From Candidatus Obscuribacterales bacterium (GTDB lineage Bacteria; Cyanobacteriota; Vampirovibrionia; Obscuribacterales; Obscuribacteraceae), in contig JAIETF010000025.1 in NCBI GenBank assembly GCA_019745415.1, forward strand, positions 1 through 64,000: a DNA stretch of 64,000 nt. The letters run 5' to 3'. The notes beneath the pieces were generated by a model that was not told the origin of the DNA, ran no database searches, and was given only the letters and a program-made list of their open reading frames with translations. Shown in pieces: positions 16,831 to 25,607 of the stretch. Each line of letters starts with the position of its first letter. The first letter of the stretch is position 1. The position numbers were made by a program, and so were the translations under genes.

Positions 16831-19800
16831 ATGACAACAAACGCAGATGATGCTACAGCAACATACCGAGGGTTTCGTCGACAAGCCTTATACGCACTAT
16901 TTCGGTTATTCAACAGCCTCCCGGAAGGATATACAATCCAGCCAGAAGGACTAGAAGACCTGGCGATTTACGATACCGATGGAAAGCTAATCGAGATTGT
17001 ACAAGTCAAGGATTACAGTGAGAATCTGACAGCATCTGATTTCAAACCGTCTTTCTACAAGCGAATTGCAAGGTACTGTGCTCCGGGCTCACCCACGACT
17101 GTTCGCATCGCTTCCTACGGACCCATTGGTCCAGATCTGAAGAAAGCGTCGACGGGCGATCCGGCCGCGCAATCACGCGTAATCAAAACTGTCGCTAAGA
17201 ATCCACCGGCGAAGAAAAATCAAAAGGCAAGAAGCGGGATGCCATTAAGCTCCGGACTAACCGAAGCCGAAGCCAGGAACATTGTCAATCATCTCAAGCT
17301 GACTGAGGTGGATGAAGCTAACCTGACGGACGCAATTGTTGAATCGCTTTCAACAACCATAACGAGTGCCAACCCCAGAAAAGCTTTTGAAGATCTGATG
17401 TGGTGGCTGTTCAATTCGTCTGAAACGAAATTGAGAATCGATAGAAGCATCGCCATCGCGAAAATTGAACTTATTGGCAAGATATTGTCTCAACGTGCCG
17501 CATACTATGATGAGTGGCATTCCACAATCGTTCCGATTGCTCCTTCAGCATCTACAAATGAATACATTGGCTCACCAGAGGATGAATTTTATCGCGGTGG
17601 TCGAGTCCGTTTTGACCACGTGAATATGGATTTGGATGTTTCCCGTGACTCCTTTTTGAAAACTATTCACCAGGGTTTCGCTCACAATAATGTAGTTATA
17701 ATTCACAGCGCATCCGGCCAAGGCAAGACCACACTTGCTTACCGATACGCAAAAGAGTTTGCAGCATCTGATTTTCGTTTTGAAGTTCTGACGTCATCAG
17801 ACTTGAATCACGCAAGGCGTCTAGCGCTAGCGTTGAGCGGTCATGCTGAAGCCGTTCAAGTTCCTACGCTGGTTTATGTTGATGTGAAACCGGGCGACGA
17901 TAACTGGTCCGAGATCGTGCGCATACTCTCCTCTTCCGTGGGAATTAGAGTCTTGGTTTCGATCCGCGAAGAAGATTGGGCCCGCGCCAACGTCAGCAAA
18001 GCAGACTTCCCATATGTAGAAGTCAAACTATTTTTCGAGAAAGAGGAAGCTGAGGCTATCTACAATCGCCTCAAGGAGAGAATAACGCATTCAAGGCACC
18101 TCGATTTTGAAGACGCATGGAGTCAGTTTGGTGACAGAAAGACTCTGTTTGAATTTGTGTACTTTGTCACGCAAGAAGAGACGCTTGCCGGGCGGATTTC
18201 TTCGCAAATAACGGCTCTTCAAGACTCTGTGAATCGGCAACAAAGAAGGGCTGAAGAATTAGAGCTTCTCAGACTTGTGTCTGTCGCATCTGCATATGAA
18301 GCTCGGCTGGACTTAGAAAAACTTCTGCAATACTGTCAACTTCCGGCTCCTCATCGAACTCTTGAGCTTTTTAATGACGAATATTTGATTCGAGTTTCAA
18401 AAGATGGCCGTCATGTCGAAGGTTATCACTCGATCCGCAGCGAACTAATTGTAAGCGAATTAACCGAGCCCGTGATCTATCCATGGTCAAGAGCAGCCGC
18501 TATTGTTTTGCCGTTCATTATCGAAGAAGATCTGCATAGCTTTTTACTTTGTACCTTTTCTCGTAATTCGGATGCATCAAAGTATTTAGTTGAGGCTTTG
18601 GATCGATTACAACCTCGAACGTGGGTAGGCGTTCATGGCATAGCAACTGCCCTTTTGTGGAATGGTCTTAGGTCCTACACCGAACAAAATGCAGAGCTTT
18701 TGCAAGAGGTTTTTGATCAAGCAAGTTCTGGCTGGAATTTCGTTCTTGACTGGGACTTAGCGCAGGTATGCGGAAAAGACGGCGTTAAGTTGTTCGATGA
18801 ATTCGAGCGGATTTTACCGGGGGCTTTTGCTGAACAGGCAGAATACGCTCGGCTAGTTAAATCTAAGCAGTCTGACAAAGATGCAGTGTTCTCGGACATG
18901 CGCCACTGGCTCGAAAGCCGGATAGAGTCACCTTCTCATCCAACCGATATTATGAATTTCAATGCAATGGGAGAAGTATTATTCTGGCTCGGACATTTGC
19001 AAATAGAGTCGCCTTTACGGGGCTCAGTTAGTTGCGAGGTCATTGACGAAGCTCTAAATGAACTTCCTATCTACTCATTTGGATTGTTCGCACGCGGATT
19101 ACAAATTTGTGCACGTGAAATCCATGACACTTGGTTTAAAAAGCGCTACGACAAGTTCATCATTCATTTACGCGAAAAGGCTGGCATCATCAGCCTGGAT
19201 GAAACCGATGAAAAAATGGTTGCTCACTACGTAATTGATCTCGAACAGCAATCGTCTTTGCTCAATGTTGATGGAAACTTCGTCGAGGGAACTAAGTCAA
19301 ATATTCACCGCTTGAGTATGGAAAGAGTTGAGCTGTTAAACAATCTGTTTCCTTACAAAAAGGAGTATGGCGCAATCGGCTACGGTCATCGCATTTCGCT
19401 AGTTCCGCTCCCGTATGATGATGCAAACAAACCGGGTGTTCATAAAGAGTATTTGCCCGCCAAATGTTTAACACGCTTCAATAGCCTGGCTCATGGACTT
19501 GCCGAGCGCACAAATCGGCCGAACAACTGGGCTGATTACTTTCAATCGCTCCAAGCACTCAGAGAAAAGGTGCTAACTAGTTTTGCCGACTTAAGGCAAT
19601 CGATTGCGCGCTACAAGAATTCCACTCCACCTGCTGGTTCCGAGTTCCTCCAAGAAGGGCTGCAATGGGACGAATGCAGCCAGACAATAAATAAGCTTCT
19701 ACTTCCAAAAGTCGCTTTTGACGAATGGGGCTTTCTTACGGAAACATCGTTGAGCAAAAGCGCAGATTCGCGGCTTGAGCGTTACGCAGGTCTTAACCGA

Positions 19801-21123
19801 TTCAACCCAGTGTGGCAAGCGATTGTTGAATACACAAGAACAGTCGGAAGCTTTATGAAACTAGTTCGTAAATGTGCGGAACTCGTACCTTACTTGCAGA
19901 AGTCGCAAGCGCAAAAGGATTTAGTTATGGCAGTTGCGTCAATGGTTGGCGTTAATGACGATACGCTTCGACAATCAATAATAGAAGGCTTTGATGCCTG
20001 TGCGGCTATCGAAAAGCTACAAAGGGTTTCTCGAATAGTTTTTGGAGAGCATGGACTACCAGGTACAGACAGCAAGTTCTGTGAGCGCGAGCAACAAGAG
20101 TTTTTAGCGACGATTACTGAATGGTGTCTGTCGATCGACGAAGACGCACGTAGACTAGCCTCAGAAAAGTCATCCAAGAACTTGCAGCCTAGACGACAAA
20201 AACCACATCAGAACCGAGGGCCGAGCTGCTTACTTGTTCGTTCCAGACATCGACTAGTAAGAACACTAAATTCGCTAAAGAAAAAAGGCATAAAGGCGCA
20301 GATTCTTTCCGAAAAAGTATTATGGAACGGCATGCCAGCGCTATGGATTTCCTATGACACAACGCACCCGATTGTCTCACTATGCGCAATTGAGACGATG
20401 TGGAGTCATTTAATCGAGGCGTTTAAACCTGATCGCGACAAAATTGCCAGACTCAAGGCAATGGACCTGCTATGGCCGACAATAATTGTCGTTCCACTTG
20501 TTGCTGGAAAGAGCTTAGAAAAGATGGGGTTTACGCGCTTTAAGGGCGTCAGTTACATAGAGCCACCAGACTTACATGAACATCGATGGCAGCTCTTTCC
20601 AGAACCATTACGAGATGAGGTATGGTCACAACTCGGCCGTGATCATTGGGAAATTCAATCGGTCTGGGCTTTGTTTGACGAATTCGCGAATGCTTACAAC
20701 TTGCTGGTTCATCATGTTGATCATTTAGCTGACTTCAATCGATTTTCAGGTGAACTCGACGAATTGGGAGTGTCTATCCTTCAGTCGTATCTGAACCATG
20801 AAGCAGCTCGACTGGAGCAACGTGCACAAGAAGTATTCGATAGCTGCAGCGCAGTTATTCAGAAATTTTCTAACTTTGACGAACAGAAATTTGAAGAACA
20901 CCCCAATATGTTTCTATGCATGCAAACTCTTGTTGGTATGAAGGATGCGATTTTGCCGCTCCCTGATTCAAATGGGAAGTTTACGCTTTCTATTGAGGTG
21001 ATCAGCGGTTGGCGAGATCGACTGGTCAAAGCACTGTCCGGATTAGGTATCGCTCGCTACCTATGGATAGCCGATTCGCTGAATTTTGGTCTTCCTTCCG
21101 ATCTCGAGAAACTGGCACCATGA
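16831..21123 (+). CDS. Cap4/DUF4297-type nuclease fused to STAND-like NTPase (Avs-like)
   Basis: 1430 residues from ATG 16831 (GTG 16810 is an alternative; neither has a strong ribosome site). N-terminal ~110 residues fit the DUF4297/Cap4 endonuclease: YRGFRRQALYALFRLF, then EDLAIYD (Asp43) and EIVQVKDY (Gln58, Lys60). A P-loop NTPase follows: SASGQGKTT with Lys299, Walker B VYVDV (Asp351) and VLVSIREEDW. The remaining ~950 residues are helical and unrecognised, the position where antiviral STAND proteins sense phage proteins. The order nuclease-STAND-long sensor matches Avs proteins. Expected to cleave DNA after sensing infection. Base usage is more A/T-rich than the flanking core genes. Confidence 0.72.
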   Translation: MTTNADDATATYRGFRRQALYALFRLFNSLPEGYTIQPEGLEDLAIYDTDGKLIEIVQVKDYSENLTASDFKPSFYKRIARYCAPGSPTTVRIASYGPIGPDLKKASTGDPAAQSRVIKTVAKNPPAKKNQKARSGMPLSSGLTEAEARNIVNHLKLTEVDEANLTDAIVESLSTTITSANPRKAFEDLMWWLFNSSETKLRIDRSIAIAKIELIGKILSQRAAYYDEWHSTIVPIAPSASTNEYIGSPEDEFYRGGRVRFDHVNMDLDVSRDSFLKTIHQGFAHNNVVIIHSASGQGKTTLAYRYAKEFAASDFRFEVLTSSDLNHARRLALALSGHAEAVQVPTLVYVDVKPGDDNWSEIVRILSSSVGIRVLVSIREEDWARANVSKADFPYVEVKLFFEKEEAEAIYNRLKERITHSRHLDFEDAWSQFGDRKTLFEFVYFVTQEETLAGRISSQITALQDSVNRQQRRAEELELLRLVSVASAYEARLDLEKLLQYCQLPAPHRTLELFNDEYLIRVSKDGRHVEGYHSIRSELIVSELTEPVIYPWSRAAAIVLPFIIEEDLHSFLLCTFSRNSDASKYLVEALDRLQPRTWVGVHGIATALLWNGLRSYTEQNAELLQEVFDQASSGWNFVLDWDLAQVCGKDGVKLFDEFERILPGAFAEQAEYARLVKSKQSDKDAVFSDMRHWLESRIESPSHPTDIMNFNAMGEVLFWLGHLQIESPLRGSVSCEVIDEALNELPIYSFGLFARGLQICAREIHDTWFKKRYDKFIIHLREKAGIISLDETDEKMVAHYVIDLEQQSSLLNVDGNFVEGTKSNIHRLSMERVELLNNLFPYKKEYGAIGYGHRISLVPLPYDDANKPGVHKEYLPAKCLTRFNSLAHGLAERTNRPNNWADYFQSLQALREKVLTSFADLRQSIARYKNSTPPAGSEFLQEGLQWDECSQTINKLLLPKVAFDEWGFLTETSLSKSADSRLERYAGLNRFNPVWQAIVEYTRTVGSFMKLVRKCAELVPYLQKSQAQKDLVMAVASMVGVNDDTLRQSIIEGFDACAAIEKLQRVSRIVFGEHGLPGTDSKFCEREQQEFLATITEWCLSIDEDARRLASEKSSKNLQPRRQKPHQNRGPSCLLVRSRHRLVRTLNSLKKKGIKAQILSEKVLWNGMPALWISYDTTHPIVSLCAIETMWSHLIEAFKPDRDKIARLKAMDLLWPTIIVVPLVAGKSLEKMGFTRFKGVSYIEPPDLHEHRWQLFPEPLRDEVWSQLGRDHWEIQSVWALFDEFANAYNLLVHHVDHLADFNRFSGELDELGVSILQSYLNHEAARLEQRAQEVFDSCSAVIQKFSNFDEQKFEEHPNMFLCMQTLVGMKDAILPLPDSNGKFTLSIEVISGWRDRLVKALSGLGIARYLWIADSLNFGLPSDLEKLAP

Positions 21124-21214
21124 AACAAAGTTTTAAATCAGAACAGGTCGCCCCGGGGGCGGGATACGGGCACAAGCAATGAAACTCTGGCCTCAGATCC
21201 GTCTCCGCTGTATA

Positions 21215-22657
21215 CTAGATTCTTGGAAATAGCGGAATCCAAGACTTCGTTTTAGATCTTTGGTTTGGCAGTGCATTCAACACAGGCAAAGTGTTGTCAG
21301 GGGAATTGTCATGAAAGACCACCACCATCTGGCTATCGTTGAATCCCAATGGATCCTCCTGGCGTAGCTTCAATCCGAACTCGTTGGCGATGCTCATTGC
21401 CTTCAGCCGATCATTGTCACCCTGGAAAATGCCAATCCCTGCATCAAAACACTTGCGAAACTCGTACAAAGACAATACTTCAGCTTGGCAGGCGAACTTG
21501 GCACACGCACGTTGTGCCACTTCCAGCCCATCTCTTAACGCGACCACGGAACATAGATATATCGATATTGATCTGCGTTTCAGCTCGGCGTCGAGCTCTT
21601 GCTCTTTCAGATTAGCGACGAGCGTTTCTACATTTGCTCCACTGCCAATCGTGTCGTCAACAAACACCAAAGCATCATATTGCATCCCACTGTTTTTCAA
21701 GTGTTCTTTTATATCGGATATGTGGGCGTCATCTATGCGACCAGGTTGTTCTTGCTTGAACATTCGCGCGCAAGTGGACCCACTCTTTGCTGGAGAACCG
21801 AATGCGCACAATAAAAGCTGTGGGTCTTTTTTTCCTAACTTGCCAGCGATTAAACGATAGAGTTTGGACATCTCGTCGCGCATTTTTGCAGCGGAGAACG
21901 TCGCAACAAGCTGTAGCAGCCGCAACATGTAAGGACGGTCTTGCCTTGCAAATTGAAACAACCAAGCAAGCACTGAATCTTCTGTTACCTTGCTCCCCCT
22001 GTATTCAAACCCGTCCCACTTTTTCACGACATCCTTAACCAAGGCATTCAGTTTGACCGGACCAGGGTCTTTATCAAACTCTCGTATATCGAGTCCATTG
22101 TTTTGATTAACGATTTCGTACAGGACGTCATTTAATGCTAAGCGTTCTTCGCATGCGTCGGCTTCGCCCATCATGCAGGCGCGTACAAGCTCAGCAGCTT
22201 CTTTCCCAGCGTATTTCAGCATTAGTTCTTCTGCTTCCGACTGTAACTGCCTACGAAGGTCGATCTCGCTGTCGGATAGTTCTCCTAGGTCTCGCTTTAT
22301 CGCCTCTGCCACATGACTCAAATGGCGTTGAGGAATAAACCGATCGTCTTCATCGGTACACTGTTTCAGCTGATAACCTTTTAGCGATACGTGATATGGG
22401 GTAGCACTTTCGGAACCTGGCGGTTGCATGATCAGCCCCTCGTTTTCCAGGATACACCAGCAGTGTAGTACCTTTGTAACGATTTCGCTTCGGTAGCGTG
22501 CTTCGAAAAGTCCAGATACATAATCGGCCAGTTCCCGATCGCGAAACTCTTCGTATGGCAGATCCTTCATCAGTCGGAGCAAGTCTTGCGCCAAGGCTGG
22601 ATCCCGGGAATGAACGACTTGCAATGGGTGGTTGTATTTTCGTCGAAAGTGCAGCAT
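21215..22657 (-). CDS. winged-helix phosphoribosyltransferase conflict effector (PRTase-CE-like)
   Basis: 480 residues. N-terminus ~30-95 looks like a winged helix (FRDRELADYVSGLFEAR...VLHCWCILENEGLI). Residues 280-480 form a phosphoribosyltransferase-like domain: FGSPAKSGS (~287), the PRPP-loop-like VFVDDTIGSGA (331-341), SIYLCSVVA, and a C-terminal NSPDNTLPVL...WIPLFPR that I associate with the PRTase-CE family found beside bacterial immune modules. It is convergent with the STAND gene and divergent from ssb. Substrate unknown; might act on nucleotides or attach phosphoribosyl groups. Start by ATG only; the ribosome site is weak. Confidence 0.65.
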   Translation of the reverse strand: MLHFRRKYNHPLQVVHSRDPALAQDLLRLMKDLPYEEFRDRELADYVSGLFEARYRSEIVTKVLHCWCILENEGLIMQPPGSESATPYHVSLKGYQLKQCTDEDDRFIPQRHLSHVAEAIKRDLGELSDSEIDLRRQLQSEAEELMLKYAGKEAAELVRACMMGEADACEERLALNDVLYEIVNQNNGLDIREFDKDPGPVKLNALVKDVVKKWDGFEYRGSKVTEDSVLAWLFQFARQDRPYMLRLLQLVATFSAAKMRDEMSKLYRLIAGKLGKKDPQLLLCAFGSPAKSGSTCARMFKQEQPGRIDDAHISDIKEHLKNSGMQYDALVFVDDTIGSGANVETLVANLKEQELDAELKRRSISIYLCSVVALRDGLEVAQRACAKFACQAEVLSLYEFRKCFDAGIGIFQGDNDRLKAMSIANEFGLKLRQEDPLGFNDSQMVVVFHDNSPDNTLPVLNALPNQRSKTKSWIPLFPRI

Positions 22658-23045
22658 GAACTGTCACGAGATTTAAGTGAGCTCTAAAGTATATCAGTCG
22701 GGTCCAAATCCAGCACACTGGCGCTTCTAGCAGTTGTTCACGGCCGCCTGTGGTCTAATGGTCGCTATCGCCGTTGTTGGTGCAACGTTTACTTCGGCCG
22801 ATCATTGAACCATTTTTGGCATCCTGTTACTCAAAGCCGGTGAACTCGAATGTGCGGAGTTACCAGCTTAGCTTCCCAAAGGAATTATTCGGTGGACACC
22901 GCCGTGCATGCCTTGACGTGCAACATTGACACAACTTCCAGCCGCTTACCAATGGCAGGCCCCTGGCGGGGCGCGCGAGCGCGTCCATTGGGCAGCTGAA
23001 AGCCGTGTCTTACGAGGCGGCACTACACGCACTGGAGGTGCCACC
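22658..23045. other. 388-base divergent intergenic region with a branched inverted repeat
   Basis: Shared upstream region of the phosphoribosyltransferase gene and ssb. Within it, CCAATGG (22949-22955) and CCATTGG (22985-22991) enclose a GCCCC-TGGC-GGGGC hairpin (22959-22972) and a smaller GCG-CGAG-CGC one (22973-22982), i.e. a possible three-way junction. A TTGACA lies at 22926-22931 without a good -10. Could be a leader of ssb or a mobile-element origin. Confidence 0.55.
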
Positions 23046-23450
23046 ATGAACTATACCATTACGGTGATAGGCTATGTCGGTCAGAATCCGCATGCCATCG
23101 CATTTGAAGATACCGGCAATAAGGTCGTTAAATTCTCTATCGCAGTGAAGGAGTTTTCAGCTAATTCCGATGAAAGCAAAACACTCTGGCTAGACGTTGA
23201 TGCTTGGAACGGGCTTGCCGAACGAGTTCTCAAAGCTGTGACAAAGGGCCGCGAAGTTGTGGTTCACGGACGACTCGCGATCTCTACCTTCAACAAGGAA
23301 GTAGATGGCGCAAAGATCGAGGTAACCAAACCGATCATCAAGCTGACAAGCTTTCATCTCTGTGGCCGCAAGCCTACGACGGAAGAACGTCAGAGTGAAC
23401 TTAACACGCCTTCGACGAAGAAAGGTCGACTCACGGCTGTAAAGAGCTAA
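23046..23450 (+). CDS. ssb: single-stranded DNA-binding protein
   Basis: 134 residues with an OB fold typical of SSB: YTITVIGYVGQNPHAI, VKFSIAVKEF, LWLDVDAWNGLAERVLKAVTKGREVVVHGRL, then ITSF-like IKLTSFHLCG. GGAGG 8 bases before ATG 23046 fixes the start. It lacks the acidic DDDIPF-type C-terminal tail of chromosomal SSBs; the tail here is basic (KKGRLTAVKS), typical of plasmid or mobile-element SSBs. Works by coating ssDNA. A strong terminator follows. Confidence 0.88.
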   Translation: MNYTITVIGYVGQNPHAIAFEDTGNKVVKFSIAVKEFSANSDESKTLWLDVDAWNGLAERVLKAVTKGREVVVHGRLAISTFNKEVDGAKIEVTKPIIKLTSFHLCGRKPTTEERQSELNTPSTKKGRLTAVKS

Positions 23451-23460
23451 CATCCGCCTC

Positions 23461-23494
23461 GGGGCAGGAGCGATTGCGCTTCTGCCCCTTTTCT
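23461..23494 (+). terminator. rho-independent terminator of ssb
   Basis: 12-bp stem GGGGCAGGAGCG / CGCTTCTGCCCC (one G-T pair), 4-base loop, then TTTTCTT. Ten bases after the ssb stop. Confidence 0.92.
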
Positions 23495-23520
23495 TGGGGT
23501 TGAAATGTAGCGCTTCCTAA

Positions 23521-23540
23521 ATGTATAAATCCGTATACAT
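23521..23540. promoter_or_regulatory. operator-like palindrome
   Basis: ATGTATA (23521-23527) and TATACAT (23534-23540) separated by 6 bases, 90 bases upstream of the next gene. Size and symmetry suit a dimeric repressor; no protein can be assigned. Confidence 0.5.
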
Positions 23541-23630
23541 GGCATTTCCGCTGCATTTCTTTTGGCAGCGTTTGCCTGACATTGAATCGGCATCCTTGCT
23601 AAAGCGTTAAGAAACATCGAAGGAGCAGTG

Positions 23631-24677
23631 ATGGCAACAAATCCAGGAACTCCCCAGGCAGACGAAGTTATAAATGCCGTCGAGAAAGTACTTGTTGAAA
23701 TGGCCCTTTATGACATCCATCGAGCTTTGGGGAAAGCGCCTCCGCGCAAACCGCTCAAGCGCACGACAAAACTAACTGACGGTGTGCATCCAGCTCCGGC
23801 AGCATTTTTGCTTGGATGTTGCCTAGTAGAGGCTGCCGGACACTTCATGATTGGACCTCCTCCTCCTGGTCACCACGACAGCCAACATGCCTTTGAGGTA
23901 TTTGCCGACAAGTACCTCAAACCAAAGGGTTATGACCCGGTTACTTTGTATAAAGCAATGAGGTGCGGTCTGGCACACGCCTACACCACTACCAGCAACA
24001 GATTCAACTTCAAAAATACATACAAATTGGTTCAATCGCATTGGACCCATCATCTTCAAGAGAATAGGAATGACCCTCTAATTAGATACGTCAATTTGCA
24101 AGACTTTATTTGCGATATTGAAAACGGGCTTGAACAACTTTTTCAGCACGTTCGCGCCAATGCAAACAATGAGCAGGAAAGATTCTTAGCATGGGCGGAG
24201 GACAGCGGCTGGCTTGCTGGCAATATCACACCTCCGCCAGGCAGCGCGATGGCGACGATTATCACTTCCGCGGCCACGCCACCTGCTCGCCCGCCATCAG
24301 CATTGGCCGATCCCACCTGGACAAGTGCTGCACATGGGGCGGCTGCTCCATGGAACTGGGGTGGCGTTGCGCCGCCAATCATTACTCAAGTACAGCTGGA
24401 CTTAACTGAGCCTCACTTGATAAAGGAGCTTAACTCTGGCGGTGCAAAATCATTTATAGCTTTCTGTGAGGCTGCTAGCGGGACTGGCAATCCGCAAACG
24501 CAAGGTATCAATATTACAACCTACGCACCTACTGCGACACTTCATGATGAAGTTCGAATTCCGCCTGGACTGTTGCTACCAAAAGGGTTCGGACGCTCAA
24601 CGGTCCCCATAAAAGGCACCAAATCACAACGAAAGATGCAAACGGCAAAATTGATAACGCGACGCATTAAAACCTGA
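23631..24677 (+). CDS. uncharacterised protein with Rx4H (HEPN-like) motif
   Basis: 348 residues from ATG 23631 (AAGGAG 5 bases upstream; the preceding GTG is poorly spaced). The N-terminal ~170 residues are helical and contain MRCGLAHAY with Arg111-x4-His116, which resembles the Rx4-6H catalytic motif of HEPN ribonucleases; this could be coincidental. Residues ~205-250 are Pro/Ala-rich and probably a linker, and the C-terminal ~100 residues end in a basic tail (KMQTAKLITRRIKT). No signal peptide. Family not recognised. Confidence 0.6.
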   Translation: MATNPGTPQADEVINAVEKVLVEMALYDIHRALGKAPPRKPLKRTTKLTDGVHPAPAAFLLGCCLVEAAGHFMIGPPPPGHHDSQHAFEVFADKYLKPKGYDPVTLYKAMRCGLAHAYTTTSNRFNFKNTYKLVQSHWTHHLQENRNDPLIRYVNLQDFICDIENGLEQLFQHVRANANNEQERFLAWAEDSGWLAGNITPPPGSAMATIITSAATPPARPPSALADPTWTSAAHGAAAPWNWGGVAPPIITQVQLDLTEPHLIKELNSGGAKSFIAFCEAASGTGNPQTQGINITTYAPTATLHDEVRIPPGLLLPKGFGRSTVPIKGTKSQRKMQTAKLITRRIKT

Positions 24678-24824
24678 TGGTAACGGCTTGAAACGAGTTT
24701 TCAGTTGCCACATTTTCAAAGAGTGCGCCACTGGGCAACCCAAAATACAGGTATTCCGCCCCGCAGCTGAATTCGTATTACAGATCGAGTGGTTTGTTTT
24801 GGCTTGCTATTTAGCTCTCCATCA

Positions 24825-24918
24825 TACGGGGGCGGCGCCACCGCGCATCAAGCGTTTCTGTTTAACACATACCAGGCACCGAACTTCTAGCCGCTTGACC
24901 CGCAGAGCCGCCCCCGTA
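24825..24918. repeat. 94-base imperfect inverted repeat / large stem-loop
   Basis: Outer arms TACGGGGGCGGC (24825-24836) and GCCGCCCCCGTA (24907-24918) are perfect complements, inner arms TCAAGCG (24848-24854) and CGCTTGA (24892-24898) as well, with 11- and 8-base internal loops and a 37-base apical loop. It fills most of the gap (24678-24965) before the radC-like gene. It is far more G/C-rich than its surroundings. I found no second copy. Confidence 0.65.
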
Positions 24919-24965
24919 CCCCGATTTGCGTAGGCGCAAGCCGCAGCAGATCTGGAGATAAAAAT

Positions 24966-25433
24966 ATGAATAGCAGAAACTTGAAGAAACATCTGAAATA
25001 CATCGTTCCTGAAATGCGCTTGGCACTCATAAAAGAGCCTGGCGGAAACCCACTGCCAATCAACTGCCCGAATGATGTCGAGAAATTTGTTGAACCTCTT
25101 CGTCACTACTCAGAAGAGTATTTCGTCTGCTTCCACCTCACGGCCCGAAATGAAGTCTGTAATTATCAGGTCATTTCTCATGGAAGTCTTTCGGCATCAT
25201 TAGTGCATCCCCGTGAGGTATTTAAAGGCGCATTGATCGCAAATTCGCACGCACTTGTTGTTGCTCACAATCATCCAGGTGGATCACTCACTCCCAGCAA
25301 AGAAGATCTGGACACCACAGAAACGCTCATCAAAGCTGGTGATTTGTTGGGCGTGAAAGTGATTGACCACATTATTGTCAGCTCTAACGGTTTATATAGT
25401 CTGCGAGAAAACTATCCCAACCTTTGGAATTGA
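24966..25433 (+). CDS. RadC-family JAMM protein (mobile-element type)
   Basis: 155 residues, JAB/MPN domain with a complete zinc site: His101-x-His103 in AHNHPGG and Asp114 in SKEDLDTT. RadC proteins of this short class, without the N-terminal HhH domain, are common on genomic islands, phages and ICEs; biochemical role unresolved despite the 'DNA repair' name. Start ATG with GGAGAT 8 bases upstream. It sits just after the large stem-loop and 174 bases before the nuclease gene. Confidence 0.88.
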   Translation: MNSRNLKKHLKYIVPEMRLALIKEPGGNPLPINCPNDVEKFVEPLRHYSEEYFVCFHLTARNEVCNYQVISHGSLSASLVHPREVFKGALIANSHALVVAHNHPGGSLTPSKEDLDTTETLIKAGDLLGVKVIDHIIVSSNGLYSLRENYPNLWN

Positions 25434-25607
25434 AGTACTTGCTCTTGCAGGAGAGTACCGACCGGTGCTCTCCTGCCTTGCTCTTCACGCAGACCCACTG
25501 GATATCAAATACATATACGAGATCCTTAGAAATTCTGATCAAAGTTGGCAAATTCATCGAAACTTAGTCACAATCAAAGCTGCATCAATAGCTGCGAGGC
25601 ACAAATT

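Noticed and set aside
22741-22770. tRNA fragment (TGTGGTCTAATGGTCGC)
   Set aside because: Resembles a D arm locally but no T arm or acceptor partner is present.
24825-24918. Integron attC site
   Set aside because: It has the palindrome but lacks RYYYAAC/GTTRRRY core sites, and no integron integrase is seen.
24688-24933. 81-residue open frame before the radC-type gene
   Set aside because: It overlaps the large inverted repeat, has no ribosome site and its C-terminal composition follows the G/C-rich arms; better explained as non-coding.
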